Shown in pieces: positions 7,539-15,675 of a stretch of DNA of 32,602 bases. Below the pieces are notes generated by a model that saw only the letters and a program-made list of their open reading frames with translations, was not told where the DNA came from and searched no databases. Where the stretch lies: the NCBI GenBank assembly GCA_000432135.1, contig HF990640.1, forward strand, positions 14,460 through 47,061. The letters run 5' to 3'. The translations under genes were made by a program, and so were the position numbers. Origin of the DNA: Firmicutes bacterium CAG:124 (GTDB lineage: Bacteria > Bacillota > Clostridia > Oscillospirales > Oscillospiraceae). The stretch's first letter is position 1. Each line of letters starts with the position of its first letter.

Positions 7539-7930
7539 TGGACACGGTAGGAAAGCTGATCGCGGCGGCGCTGCTTTGCAGCGTGATCTGCCTGCTTCTG
7601 AAAAAGCAGGCGCCGGAGCTGACGCTCTGCCTGTGCGTGCTGGTATGTGCGCTCTGCTTTCTGACGTCTTTTCCGTTTTTTTCGCCCATTCTGGCCTTTT
7701 TCCACCGGCTGCAGGAGCTGACCGGCCTGTCCGGCGCTGTATTCGCGCCGCTTTTCAAAACAGCCGCCATTGGACTGCTGGCGCAGATGGCCGCAACGAT
7801 CTGCCGGGACAGCGGCCAGCAGGCGCTTGCGCAGGCCGTCGAGATCTGCTGCGGCTTTATCAGCTTTTATCTTGCGCTGCCGCTTTTGGAAATGGTACTT
7901 ACTCTGCTGCAAATGATGATCGGAGGCTGA
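7538..7930 (+). CDS. spoIIIAD: Stage III sporulation protein AD
   Basis: The 130-aa protein is almost entirely hydrophobic with four likely transmembrane helices (near residues 5-20, 28-52, 65-85 and 105-128). The segment FKTAAIGLLAQMAATICRDSGQQALAQAVE is characteristic of SpoIIIAD. It sits in the outer forespore membrane as part of the SpoIIIA assembly. It begins at the last base of spoIIIAC and is followed by spoIIIAE after one base. The conserved operon position makes the assignment secure. Confidence 0.95.
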   Translation: MDTVGKLIAAALLCSVICLLLKKQAPELTLCLCVLVCALCFLTSFPFFSPILAFFHRLQELTGLSGAVFAPLFKTAAIGLLAQMAATICRDSGQQALAQAVEICCGFISFYLALPLLEMVLTLLQMMIGG

Positions 7931-7931
7931 T

Positions 7932-9026
7932 ATGCGGCGCTGCGTAATTCTTCTTTGGATTCTGGCCGTGCTGACGGTTCCCGTTCTTGCGCTGGATGTT
8001 TTGGAGGAGGAACGGCAGATCCTGAATGTGGACACGCTGACGGACGGCCTGCCGGACGACGCGCAGGACGCGCTGCGCACGTACAGCCCGGCAGTGCGTA
8101 CGGACCCTGGCGAAGCGATCCTTGCGGTCATCAAATGGGCCTCCGGGCTGTCGGTCAGTACACTGCGGGAGGCCGTGCAGACGGCGTCTTTGCTGCTGAC
8201 GGCTGCGCTCGTCTGCCAGCTTGTGCGCCAGAGCGTCCCGGACGACCGGCTGCATATTCAGGCCATGACAGGAGCGCTGGCTATCACGCTGCTGTTCGCA
8301 ACCAATATGAAAAGTATGCTCGGTCTGGCAGCCTCTGTGCTGGATGAAATGGAGGCGTATTCCAAGCTGCTGCTTCCGGTAATGTGCGGCGCGGCTGCTG
8401 CATCCGGGTCGCTGACGGGCGCAGGATCTCTGTATATGGCCTCGTCGTTGTTTTTCAGCCTGCTTATCTCGCTTGTCCGCAGTCTGCTCGTGCCGCTCGT
8501 ATATGCGTTCATTGGCCTTGCCGCAGCCGAATGCGCGCTGCCCGGCGGGAAGCTCGCAAGCGTCCGGCGGCTCGTGGGCTGGTGCATAACCGTGCTCCTG
8601 AAGGGTGTGATGTATGTGTTCACGGCGTATCTGTCCCTGACGGGTCTGCTGTCCGGCAGCAGCGACGATGCGGCAATAAACGCGGCAAAATCTACGCTGT
8701 CTGCCGCGATCCCGGTCGTAGGCGGTATTGCGTCCGATGCGTCCGAGGCCGTGCTGCAAAGCGCGAAGCTGCTGCGCGCGACAGCAGGGACCTTCGGCAT
8801 TCTGGCGGTGCTCGCGCTGGTGCTGGTCCCGTTTTTCAGGATCACGATCTGCTATCTGACCATGAAGCTGACGGCGGCAATCGCCGGCTTCGCGGCAGGG
8901 AAGGAGCACGCCGCCCTGATCGACGCGCAGAGCAGCGCTATGGGCTACGTGCTCGGCATGACCGGGAGCGCTGCGCTGATGCTCCTGTTCAGCACGTGCT
9001 GCTTTATGAAGGTGGCATCAGGATGA
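7932..9026 (+). CDS. spoIIIAE: Stage III sporulation protein AE
   Basis: The protein has 364 aa. A cleavable-type N-terminal signal (MRRCVILLWILAVLTVPVLA, predicted cut near residue 20) is followed by a soluble segment and then about seven transmembrane helices between residues ~75 and 364. SpoIIIAE is the large polytopic membrane subunit of the SpoIIIA complex, needed for forespore gene expression after engulfment. The AYSKLLLPVMCGAAAASGSLTGAGSL region fits the family. The spoIIIAF start overlaps its stop (ATGATG), consistent with the tightly packed operon. Confidence 0.95.
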   Translation: MRRCVILLWILAVLTVPVLALDVLEEERQILNVDTLTDGLPDDAQDALRTYSPAVRTDPGEAILAVIKWASGLSVSTLREAVQTASLLLTAALVCQLVRQSVPDDRLHIQAMTGALAITLLFATNMKSMLGLAASVLDEMEAYSKLLLPVMCGAAAASGSLTGAGSLYMASSLFFSLLISLVRSLLVPLVYAFIGLAAAECALPGGKLASVRRLVGWCITVLLKGVMYVFTAYLSLTGLLSGSSDDAAINAAKSTLSAAIPVVGGIASDASEAVLQSAKLLRATAGTFGILAVLALVLVPFFRITICYLTMKLTAAIAGFAAGKEHAALIDAQSSAMGYVLGMTGSAALMLLFSTCCFMKVASG

Positions 9027-9502
9027 TGGAGGTTGTGCGGGGATATCTGCTGCGCCTGACGGCAGGCGCATTTTTAAGCGCGGGGCTGCTGGCGCTCATT
9101 CCGAAGGGAACGTCCAAAAAAGCGGCGGCTGTTCTGTGCGGGCTTGTGATGCTGCTGCTGGCGCTTACGCCGCTGGCGCAGCTCGATTATGACGCGCTCT
9201 CAGAGGCGATCAGCCGTCTGGAGCTTGAAAAGGAGGAAGCGAGAACGGGAATCGAGATTCGGAACCAGGAGCTTGTGGCCAGGATCATATCAGGCCGCGT
9301 ACAGGCATATATATTGGACAAAGCCGCCTCGCTGGGGCTGACCGTCACAGTCGAGCTTGAAATGGAGACGCGGGCGGCCACGCCGTATCCAAAGGCCGTG
9401 ACGATCCACGGCGAGGCGACTCCGGCACAGAAGCAGCAGCTTCAGCAATATCTGGAGCAGACCTTCGCCATTCCGGTGCAAAGGCAGGTATGGACGCCAT
9501 GA
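9023..9502 (+). CDS. spoIIIAF: Stage III sporulation protein AF
   Basis: The protein has 159 aa. Two N-terminal hydrophobic helices (about residues 10-26 and 34-52) are followed by a soluble domain of ~100 residues that includes a helix (LELEKEEARTGIEIRNQEL) and beta-strand-like segments; SpoIIIAF C-terminal domains adopt a ring-building fold related to type III secretion proteins. Two adjacent in-frame ATGs (9023 and 9026) overlap the spoIIIAE stop; AAGGTGG upstream serves either. The frame continues open far upstream to 8384, but that part is a shadow of spoIIIAE. Confidence 0.92.
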   Translation: MMEVVRGYLLRLTAGAFLSAGLLALIPKGTSKKAAAVLCGLVMLLLALTPLAQLDYDALSEAISRLELEKEEARTGIEIRNQELVARIISGRVQAYILDKAASLGLTVTVELEMETRAATPYPKAVTIHGEATPAQKQQLQQYLEQTFAIPVQRQVWTP

Positions 9503-10029
9503 GCACGCTGCAGCTGTCACAGCTGCGCGAACGGGCGGCGCAGCTGCTTCGCAAATACCGTATCCCACTGCTTGTGTTCCTGCTCGGCGTCGCGCTGGCG
9601 CTGGTGCCGGGAAAGACGAAGAAGACCGATGCGCAGCAGACCACGGCAGCGTCAGCAGACACGGCCTTCGATCTGTCCGCGACACAGAAGCAGCTGGAGG
9701 CGCTTTTATCCGCGATCGACGGAGCCGGACGCGTCCGGCTGATGCTGACGCTCTCGTCCGGCGAGCAGATCATCTATCAGACGGACAGCCGCACCGTGAC
9801 CGCCTCCGGCAGTACGACGCAGGAGACGCAGACGGTCTTCCGGCAGCCGGGCGGCTCGGAAAAGGAACCGGCGGTGCAGTCGACCGTCTATCCAACGTAT
9901 CAGGGGGCGCTCGTCGTCTGTGACGGCGCGGAGCGCGCAAGCGTCCGTCTTGCGGTCACACAGGCTGTATCGAGCCTCACGGGGCTCGGAAGCAATAAAA
10001 TCGCAGTGGTAAAAATGAAAGGGCAATAG
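9499..10029 (+). CDS. spoIIIAG: Stage III sporulation protein AG
   Basis: SpoIIIAG forms the large ring of the mother-cell to forespore channel. The protein has ~176 aa with one transmembrane helix near residues 23-40 (IPLLVFLLGVALALVPG) and an extracytoplasmic ring-building domain containing LLSAIDGAGRVRLMLTLSSGE and the C-terminal SLTGLGSNKIAVVKMK, both typical of the family. I chose the ATG at 9499, which overlaps the spoIIIAF stop (ATGA). An upstream in-frame ATG at 9490 would add three residues, and the sequence does not decide between them. Spacing to spoIIIAH is 11 bp. Confidence 0.93.
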   Translation: MSTLQLSQLRERAAQLLRKYRIPLLVFLLGVALALVPGKTKKTDAQQTTAASADTAFDLSATQKQLEALLSAIDGAGRVRLMLTLSSGEQIIYQTDSRTVTASGSTTQETQTVFRQPGGSEKEPAVQSTVYPTYQGALVVCDGAERASVRLAVTQAVSSLTGLGSNKIAVVKMKGQ

Positions 10030-10040
10030 GAGGAATCTAT

Positions 10041-10613
10041 ATGAAAATCTGGAAGCGGAACGCGATCATCGCATCGGTATTGCTGCTGGTCTGTGCCGGC
10101 GTGTACCTCAACTGGTCAAAAGCGCAGAAGACGGATGTGCAGGACCTGACCGAGACGCTCTCGGCAGAGCAGGTGATGGGTGAGGGCACGCTGGTCGTGG
10201 CGGACAGTGAATCGCTGCCACAGGAGGCGGTCGCGGCTTCGACAAACGAGACGCAGGCGGCGGATTATTTCGCGCAGGTGCGCCTGAGCCGTCAGGAATC
10301 GAGAGACTCCGCCGTTGAATTGCTGGAGGAGACGATCGCCTACGACGAGGGCACGGAGGTCGGCGAAGCCGCCTGCCAGACGCTCAACAACATTGTCGGC
10401 ACGGCGCTGAGCGAAGCGCAGATCGAAAGTCTTGTGATCGCCAAGGGGTACGATGACTGTGTGACATATATCAACGACGGCGTTGTCTGCGTGGCGGTTT
10501 CCGCGCCCGCGGAGGGACTGAGCGACGCGGACGCGGCGCTGATCTCGGATATTGTGACCTCGCAGACGGACTATATGCTTTCCCAGGTGCGCATCATCGA
10601 GGTCAAGCCCTGA
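10041..10613 (+). CDS. spoIIIAH: Stage III sporulation protein AH
   Basis: The protein has 190 aa with an N-terminal anchor (residues 6-22, NAIIASVLLLVCAGVYL), an acidic linker, and a C-terminal YscJ/FliF-like ring-building domain that in Bacillus binds forespore SpoIIQ across the intermembrane space. The segment VRLSRQESRDSAVELLEETI is the conserved start of the soluble domain. An AGGAGG site lies before the ATG. It is the last gene of the operon. No strong terminator is seen in the 107 bp before asp23, although asp23 has its own promoter. Confidence 0.95.
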   Translation: MKIWKRNAIIASVLLLVCAGVYLNWSKAQKTDVQDLTETLSAEQVMGEGTLVVADSESLPQEAVAASTNETQAADYFAQVRLSRQESRDSAVELLEETIAYDEGTEVGEAACQTLNNIVGTALSEAQIESLVIAKGYDDCVTYINDGVVCVAVSAPAEGLSDADAALISDIVTSQTDYMLSQVRIIEVKP

Positions 10614-10637
10614 TTTTCGGGGATTTTCAGAAAGGGA

Positions 10638-10665
10638 TTGCATTTTGACGGTTTTGTGGTAAAAT
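10638..10665 (+). promoter_or_regulatory. Promoter of the asp23-family gene
   Basis: TTGCAT (10638-10643), a 16-base spacer and TAAAAT (10660-10665) preceded by TGG form an extended -10 promoter. The start would be about 48 nt before the asp23 ATG. Confidence 0.6.
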
Positions 10666-10719
10666 GAATCCAATATAAAAGCAGAACCTTTTCTGAACCC
10701 TGAACAGGAGGAACCCAGT

Positions 10720-11103
10720 ATGGCTGAAAAGAACGAGTATTTTACGCAGAAGCTTGAGAATGGAACGCTTCAGATCTCCGAAGACGTTGTGGCGTCCGTC
10801 GCGGCAGCCGCCGTGCTCGAGGTGGAGGGCGTCTGCGGCCTGTCCAGCAATATCAGCACCGATATCGCCGAAATGCTCGGCATGAAGACGATGGCGCGCG
10901 GCATCCGCCTGACACCGATGAAGGACGGCGCGGTCAAGATCGAATGCGACGTGGTCGCAAAGTTCGGCCAGAGCGTGTTTTCTCTCGCCAAGACCGTGCA
11001 GGACGCCGTCAAGTCCAGCGTGGAATCCGTCGCCGGGCTGACCGTCGCGCAGGTCAACGTCAATATCTGCGGCATTGCCATGCCGAAGGAATTAAAGAAA
11101 TAA
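10720..11103 (+). CDS. Asp23/Gls24 family envelope stress protein
   Basis: The 127-aa protein has the Asp23/Gls24 signature: GTLQISEDVVASVAAAAVLEVEGVCGL at the N-terminus, a KDGAVKIECDVVAKFG strand pair in the middle, and VQDAVKSSVESVAGLTVAQVNVNICGI near the end. Members associate with the cell envelope or act in alkaline and envelope stress; in clostridia this paralogue lies next to nusB and is often annotated YqhY-like, where it has been linked to fatty-acid synthesis control in Bacillus. An AGGAGG ribosome site precedes the start. The gene has its own promoter and terminator and looks monocistronic, with partial read-through into nusB possible. Confidence 0.93.
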   Translation: MAEKNEYFTQKLENGTLQISEDVVASVAAAAVLEVEGVCGLSSNISTDIAEMLGMKTMARGIRLTPMKDGAVKIECDVVAKFGQSVFSLAKTVQDAVKSSVESVAGLTVAQVNVNICGIAMPKELKK

Positions 11104-11110
11104 AAAAAGC

Positions 11111-11143
11111 AAACCCTTTGCTTGCGTAAAGGGTTTCTTTTTT
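11111..11143 (+). terminator. Terminator between asp23 and nusB
   Basis: AAACCCTTT (11111-11119) pairs with AAAGGGTTT (11128-11136) around an 8-base loop and is followed by C and a T-run. It lies 7 bp after the asp23-family stop codon. Confidence 0.9.
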
Positions 11144-11177
11144 GGAAGCACGGAAGAAAAGAAGCAAGGAGAACACT

Positions 11178-11630
11178 ATGACAAGATCGAACGCCAGAGA
11201 GATCGCCTGCCATCTCGTTTTTGAGATGAACTTCAACGATATCACCGCCGGAGAAGCGCTGCGGACGCTCATGGAGGAGGACTATTACCCCACGCTCAAG
11301 GGCGAAACGGACGTCTACGCGGAAAAGCCGGATGGAAAGCAGCTGGAATACCTGACGAACGTGGTGCAGGGCGTGCAGGCGAAGCGGGAAGAGCTTGAAG
11401 GCTATATCACGAAATATTCCGTTGGCTGGAGCCTCAGCCGCATTGCCAGAATGGCCGTCGCCATTATGGAGGTCTGTATGTATGAGGCGCTGTATATCGA
11501 CGACGCGCCCATCAGCGCCGCCATCAACGAGGCGGTCGAGCTGACGCGCAAATATGAAAACGAGGATGTGGTGTCCTTCGTCAACGGCATTCTCGGCGGC
11601 TTTGCGCGCGAGGTCCAGCAGTCATGCTGA
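11178..11630 (+). CDS. nusB: Transcription antitermination factor NusB
   Basis: The protein has 150 aa. NusB binds boxA RNA with ribosomal protein S10 to help antitermination of rRNA operons. Family features are visible: the N-terminal NAREIACHLVFEMNF helix, the IARMAVAIMEVCMYEAL helix, and the C-terminal DDAPISAAINEAVELTRKYENEDVVSFVNGILGGFAR. I chose the ATG at 11178, with AAGGAG nine bases upstream, over a longer frame from 11142 that lies in the terminator tail. Its last bases overlap the next gene by 7 bp. This starts the long run that extends to recN. No clear promoter is seen between the terminator and the start codon. Confidence 0.94.
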   Translation: MTRSNAREIACHLVFEMNFNDITAGEALRTLMEEDYYPTLKGETDVYAEKPDGKQLEYLTNVVQGVQAKREELEGYITKYSVGWSLSRIARMAVAIMEVCMYEALYIDDAPISAAINEAVELTRKYENEDVVSFVNGILGGFAREVQQSC

Positions 11631-12547
11631 CGCTTGGCTTCGACACCAGCAACTATACCACTTCAGTGGCGGCATTTGACGGCGTGGGCGGAAAGAACTG
11701 CTCACGCCTTTTGGACGTGAAGCCGGGAGAGCTTGGGCTGCGGCAGTCCGACGCGCTGTTTGCGCACATCAAGCGCCTGCCGGAGCTGGTGGACGCGCTG
11801 TGTGCGTCCGTGAACATTGGGAACGTGACCGCCATCGGCGTCAGCACCCGGCCGCGTGCGGTCGAAGGCTCGTATATGCCGTGCTTTCTGGCCGGCTGGT
11901 CGCAGGCCAGCTGCCTCGCAAAAATTTTAAATGTCCCCCTTTACGAATTTTCCCACCAGCAGGGACATATCGCGGCGAGCCTCTGGTCAGCCGGGCGGCT
12001 GGAGCTGATGCAGACGCCGCATCTTGCGTGGCACCTGTCCGGCGGAACGACGGAGCTGCTGCTTGTGACCCCGGACGGCAAAACTGTCAGGGCCGAAAAG
12101 CTCGGCGGCACGAGCGATATCTCCGCCGGTCAGCTGATCGACCGCACGGGAAAGCTTCTGGGCCTGCCGTTTCCGGCGGGCAAGGCCGTCGACGCGCTGA
12201 GCCGGGAATCGGATTGTAAGGAGCGTTACCGCGTGAAGCTGAACGGATTGGAGTTTTCCTTCTCCGGCATCCAGAACAAGGCGGAAACGTTCTATTCCGA
12301 CACGCAGAGCGCGGCTGATACGGCGCGGTTTGTCATGAACTGCATTGTGTCCTGCATCGCGGATGCGACGCGGACGGCGCTTGCGCAGTATCCGGGTCTG
12401 CCGGTCGTGTTTTCCGGCGGCGTCGCGTCCAACTCCATGCTGCGGGAGCGTATGCGGGAGTTTGCGCCTGTTTTTGCCGAGCCGCAATATTCCACGGACA
12501 ACGCCATGGGGATCGCTGTTCTGACGGCCCTGCAGGAGGGCGTGTGA
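11624..12547 (+). CDS. TsaD/Kae1-like peptidase M22 paralogue
   Basis: The 307-aa protein belongs to the Kae1/TsaD (ASKHA) fold. Visible motifs are the N-terminal LGFDTSNYTTS phosphate loop, the metal-binding H-x3-H (FSHQQGHIAAS), WHLSGGTTELL, and a C-terminal VVFSGGVASNSMLRERM that matches the nucleotide-binding region. TsaD proper is about 335-345 aa and makes the t6A modification of tRNA. This shorter copy between nusB and xseA is a clostridial paralogue usually labelled glycoprotease or peptidase M22, and its actual role is uncertain. The gene overlaps nusB by 7 bp and xseA by 1 bp (TGATG). Whether the genome also carries a canonical tsaD cannot be seen here. Confidence 0.85.
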   Translation: MLTLGFDTSNYTTSVAAFDGVGGKNCSRLLDVKPGELGLRQSDALFAHIKRLPELVDALCASVNIGNVTAIGVSTRPRAVEGSYMPCFLAGWSQASCLAKILNVPLYEFSHQQGHIAASLWSAGRLELMQTPHLAWHLSGGTTELLLVTPDGKTVRAEKLGGTSDISAGQLIDRTGKLLGLPFPAGKAVDALSRESDCKERYRVKLNGLEFSFSGIQNKAETFYSDTQSAADTARFVMNCIVSCIADATRTALAQYPGLPVVFSGGVASNSMLRERMREFAPVFAEPQYSTDNAMGIAVLTALQEGV

Positions 12548-13764
12548 TGGAACAGAATATCATCGCCGTTTCGCAGGTCAACGAGTATATCAAATTTCTG
12601 CTCGACCGCGACGAGCTGCTGACAAACCTCTGCGTGCGCGGCGAGGTCAGCAATTATAAAATCTATCCCTCCGGCCACCATTACTTTACGCTCAAGGATG
12701 CGGAGGGGGCGCTCAAATGCGTCATGTTCCGCTCCAGTGCCCAGCGCCTGCGCTTCCGGCCAGAAAACGGGATGCAGGTGATCGCATATGGACGTGTGAC
12801 CGTCTTCCCGCGCGACGGCGCGTACCAGCTCTATTGCAGTGCGCTGACGGCAGACGGCGCGGGCGATTTGTATGTCGCGTTCGAGCAGCTGAAGGAAAAG
12901 CTCTCCAGGGAGGGCCTGTTTGACCCGGCGCACAAAAAGCCGCTGCCCAGATACCCACATACGATCGCCATCATCACATCTGCCGCAGGCGCGGCGATCA
13001 TGGATATGCTCCGTATTCTGGCAAAGCGCTATCCGCTGGCAAAGATCAAGCTCCTGCCTGTGCGCGTGCAGGGGGCGGAGGCTCCCGCCGAGATCGCGGG
13101 TGCGATCCGCTACGCGAACCACTATCAGGTTGCCGACCTGATCATCACCGGACGAGGCGGCGGCTCCATGGAGGATCTCTGGGCCTTCAACGACGAGCGC
13201 GTGGCGCGGGCGATCTATGCTTCAGAGATCCCGGTCATTTCCGCTGTCGGCCATGAGCCGGATGTGACGATCTCCGATTATGTCGCGGATCTTCGTGCCG
13301 CAACGCCCAGCAACGCCGCCGAGCTTGCCGTGCCGGACCGACAGGAGCTGCTGAAAAAGCTTTCCATGATGCAGACGGCCATGCAGCAGAGCGTACAGAA
13401 AACGCTCAAGCTCAGCCGCCAGCGGCTGAACAGCCTTGCAGAAAAGCGTGTGCTGCAAAGTCCGCTGAATTACGTCGAGGACCGACGCGTCCTGCTGGAT
13501 TTCCTGTCTACCCGGCTGCACGCTGCCGGACAGAAGACACTCCACGAAAAAAAGCAGCGCTTTGTCCGCCTGACCGCAGCGCTTGATGCGATGAGTCCTT
13601 TAAAGGTGCTCTCCCGCGGCTACAGCATGGTGACGGATGAGACGGGAACGCTCGTCACAAGCGCCGGAGCCGTAACAACCGGCCAGCGCATCCATGTCAG
13701 CCTGCGCAGCGGCAGTCTGACGGCGCAGGTCGAGCAGATACAGGAGGAAGACAAGAATGTCTGA
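12547..13764 (+). CDS. xseA: Exodeoxyribonuclease VII large subunit
   Basis: The protein has 405 aa, close to the family norm (400-450). Residues 1 to about 105 form the OB-fold DNA-binding domain (SQVNEYIKFLLDRDELL...GEVSNYK). The catalytic domain follows, with AIITSAAGAAIMDML and the signature ITGRGGGSMEDLWAFNDE, SAVGHEPDVTISDYVAD and AATPSNAAELAVP. A long helical region then binds XseB, and the end has LSRGYSMV. Exo VII degrades single-stranded DNA from both ends. The ATG at 12547 overlaps the preceding TGA and has AGGAGGG upstream; a GTG at 12544 is an alternative. XseB overlaps its 3' end by 8 bp. Confidence 0.96.
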   Translation: MEQNIIAVSQVNEYIKFLLDRDELLTNLCVRGEVSNYKIYPSGHHYFTLKDAEGALKCVMFRSSAQRLRFRPENGMQVIAYGRVTVFPRDGAYQLYCSALTADGAGDLYVAFEQLKEKLSREGLFDPAHKKPLPRYPHTIAIITSAAGAAIMDMLRILAKRYPLAKIKLLPVRVQGAEAPAEIAGAIRYANHYQVADLIITGRGGGSMEDLWAFNDERVARAIYASEIPVISAVGHEPDVTISDYVADLRAATPSNAAELAVPDRQELLKKLSMMQTAMQQSVQKTLKLSRQRLNSLAEKRVLQSPLNYVEDRRVLLDFLSTRLHAAGQKTLHEKKQRFVRLTAALDAMSPLKVLSRGYSMVTDETGTLVTSAGAVTTGQRIHVSLRSGSLTAQVEQIQEEDKNV

Positions 13765-13990
13765 AAAATCCATGAAGTTTGAAGCCTCAATGGAGCGGCT
13801 GGAAGCCATCGTCCGGCAGCTTGAACAGGGAAATGCACCTTTGGACGAGTCCTTGAAGCTCTTTCAGGAGGGAACAAAGCTTGTCCAGTCCTGCGCAAAG
13901 CAGCTTGACAGCGCGGAGCAGGAGATCGTAAAGCTGACAAAAACCGCCGACGGCGCGCCGGCAGAAACGGAGTATGTACGAGATGAGTGA
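13757..13990 (+). CDS. xseB: Exodeoxyribonuclease VII small subunit
   Basis: The protein has 77 aa and the classical XseB core: KFEASMERLEAIVRQLEQGNAPLDESLKLFQEGTKLVQSC, two helices forming the coiled coil that decorates the long XseA helix. The overlap with xseA and the AGGAGG just before the start indicate balanced, coupled production. The C-terminal tail overlaps the ispA start. Confidence 0.96.
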   Translation: MSEKSMKFEASMERLEAIVRQLEQGNAPLDESLKLFQEGTKLVQSCAKQLDSAEQEIVKLTKTADGAPAETEYVRDE

Positions 13991-14852
13991 ATTTCATGAC
14001 CAGATCGCCCGGTACCGCGCTGCCATCGAAGCGTTTTTGCAGGCGCAGTTCTGCCAAGAGCTTCCCCAGAAGCGCCTGTTCGACGCCATGCGTTACAGTC
14101 TGCTTGCGGGCGGAAAACGCATCCGTCCGGTCCTGACGCTGGAATTCTGCCGCATCTGCGGCGGAGATTGGCAGAGCGCCGTTCCCTTTGCCTGCGCGCT
14201 CGAAATGGTCCATACCTACAGCCTCATCCACGACGATCTGCCTTGCATGGACAATGACGATTACCGCCGGGGCCGTCTCACCAATCACAAGGTCTTCGGT
14301 GAGGCGCTGGCTGTGCTTGCGGGCGACGGTCTGCTGACCGCCGCGTTTGAAACGGCGGCGAACGCGCCTGCGGACCCTGCCGTGATCGTCAGGGCCATCC
14401 GCATTCTGTCAGAGCAGGCGGGCGAGCTCGGCATGGTCGGCGGACAGGTGCTCGATATGCAGGCCGAGGAGCAGGAGCTGACGGAACAGGGGATCTATGA
14501 CATCCAGCGCCGCAAGACCGGCGCGCTCATTCAGGCGGCCTGCCAGATCGGCGTCGTGGCTGCGAACGGAACTGCGCAGCAGCTTGAGGCCGCGAAGACC
14601 TACGCGCAGAACCTTGGCCTTGCGTTCCAGATCCGTGACGATATGCTCGACGTTCTGGGCGACGCGGACAAGCTTGGCAAGGCCACGCACATGGACGAGC
14701 ACAAAAACACGTTCGTCCGCCTGTACGGCATCGGCGCGTGCTCGAAGATGATCGAGGCGGAGACAAAGACGGCCATCGAGGCGCTGGGTTGCTTCGAAAG
14801 CTCTGAGTTCCTTGTGGAAATGGCCCGCCAGCTTGCGCTTCGTGAATACTGA
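13983..14852 (+). CDS. ispA: Farnesyl/geranylgeranyl diphosphate synthase (IspA type)
   Basis: The 289-aa trans-prenyltransferase makes C15 (possibly C20) isoprenoid diphosphate from IPP and DMAPP. It shows GGKRIRPVL, the first Asp-rich motif DDLPCMDNDDYRRG with the two-residue insertion typical of bacterial FPP synthases, GQVLDM, and the second Asp-rich motif IRDDMLD followed by GKATHMDEHKNTFV. The ATG at 13983 is preferred because GGAG lies ten bases upstream; the in-frame ATG at 13974 is too close to that site. The start overlaps xseB by 8 bp. In this gene order, ispA is immediately followed by OLE RNA and oapA, then dxs, the first MEP-pathway enzyme. Confidence 0.95.
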   Translation: MSEFHDQIARYRAAIEAFLQAQFCQELPQKRLFDAMRYSLLAGGKRIRPVLTLEFCRICGGDWQSAVPFACALEMVHTYSLIHDDLPCMDNDDYRRGRLTNHKVFGEALAVLAGDGLLTAAFETAANAPADPAVIVRAIRILSEQAGELGMVGGQVLDMQAEEQELTEQGIYDIQRRKTGALIQAACQIGVVAANGTAQQLEAAKTYAQNLGLAFQIRDDMLDVLGDADKLGKATHMDEHKNTFVRLYGIGACSKMIEAETKTAIEALGCFESSEFLVEMARQLALREY

Positions 14853-14907
14853 TGCATCCGACAGCGCCGAATTTTCGCATCGTAACAGAAAGTTTATGAA
14901 TATTTGC

Positions 14908-14936
14908 TTGTATATACATTCGTGATGTGGTATACT
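14908..14936 (+). promoter_or_regulatory. Predicted promoter of the OLE RNA
   Basis: TTGTAT (14908-14913), 17 bases, and TATACT (14931-14936) preceded by TGG (extended -10) would start transcription near 14943, at the first strand of the RNA's closing helix. The A/T-rich 14880-14940 stretch contrasts with the surrounding genes. Confidence 0.7.
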
Positions 14937-14940
14937 TGCT

Positions 14941-15585
14941 CTGCAATGGCGCAGTATTCTAGTCAGCTTTGCCGGCTGCGAGGAAGGGCCTAAAAATCCT
15001 TTGTTTGGCATACCTGTGAACCCCGTGGTGTCTGCTTCTTACGCCCAGTCTGGGGTGGATGCTGTGGGAAGGCGATTTTGCGCCTGCGGCGGACGGGCTG
15101 TCTCCAATGGCATGGAGAAGATGACCCGGTCGCTGTGGAGACTGGATATTGTGCAGCGGCGAACTCCCTTCGTGGTATCCGACCGTTGTACGATACCGGA
15201 TATGAACCTGCATTGCGGTGCTACCCGGCTTTAAGCCGTGAACGCTGTGTGCAGAGTAGCCTGCCTTGCGTGAACCGGCCGGGAAAGGGAAGCTGATGCG
15301 TCCGGCGCTCATGGCCTTGAGCGCAGACGATATTCCCTTGAAAGACGGTTTGCAAAAGAGGATAAGAGTCGGTTCAAGCTGTTGTGGAAATCACCTAGAC
15401 TGTCGAAAGGGCCTTTATGGGATTGCGGTACGGACTAAGTGGCAATCGGGTAGTGACCATGGCGACAGGTCAACGCGAGCATGAAAGGGGAACCACCTCC
15501 ATCGGCGACGAGAGGATGCTCCCGGGGAAAACAAACCCGACCTAAGCCGTAAGATTAACCATAATCGCTGCCATTGTACAGTTGT
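14941..15585 (+). ncRNA. ole: OLE RNA (ornate, large, extremophilic RNA)
   Basis: About 810 bp between ispA and oapA contain no credible protein gene but are GC-rich and purine-patterned like a structured RNA. The ends close on each other: CTG-CAATGG (14941-14949) pairs with CCATTG and CAG (15571-15581). Internal hairpins are visible, for example GGTATC/GATACC (15174-15197) and CGGC/GCCG (15226-15238). The size (~640 nt) and position directly between ispA and an oapA homologue match the described OLE RNA locus of anaerobic and extremophilic Firmicutes. There the RNA forms a membrane ribonucleoprotein with OapA and affects tolerance to cold, alcohols and Mg2+. The exact ends are approximate. 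The identification rests on context, size and fold; I could not run a covariance search. Confidence 0.9.
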
Positions 15586-15590
15586 AGATC

Positions 15591-15624
15591 CTGATAAAAT
15601 GCCGCGTATGCGGCGTTTTATCAG
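15591..15624 (+). terminator. Long hairpin between OLE RNA and oapA
   Basis: CTGATAAAATGCCGC (15591-15605) pairs with GCGGCGTTTTATCAG (15610-15624) around a GTAT loop: 15 pairs, one of them G-U. The following bases (CATTTATTTGTA) are only moderately T-rich, so it may terminate partly, set the OLE 3' end, or act as a processing site. Confidence 0.55.
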
Positions 15625-15675
15625 CATTTATTTGTATGGATATAAGTTTACATAATTATTGATGTGGAGGCTGTT

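Noticed and set aside
10645..10665. TTGACG/TAAAAT as the asp23 promoter
   Set aside because: The spacer would be only 9 bases; TTGCAT with a 16-base spacer fits better.
14959..15627. Several 70-117 codon open frames on both strands between ispA and oapA
   Set aside because: None has a ribosome site or protein-like composition, and they lie inside the OLE RNA.
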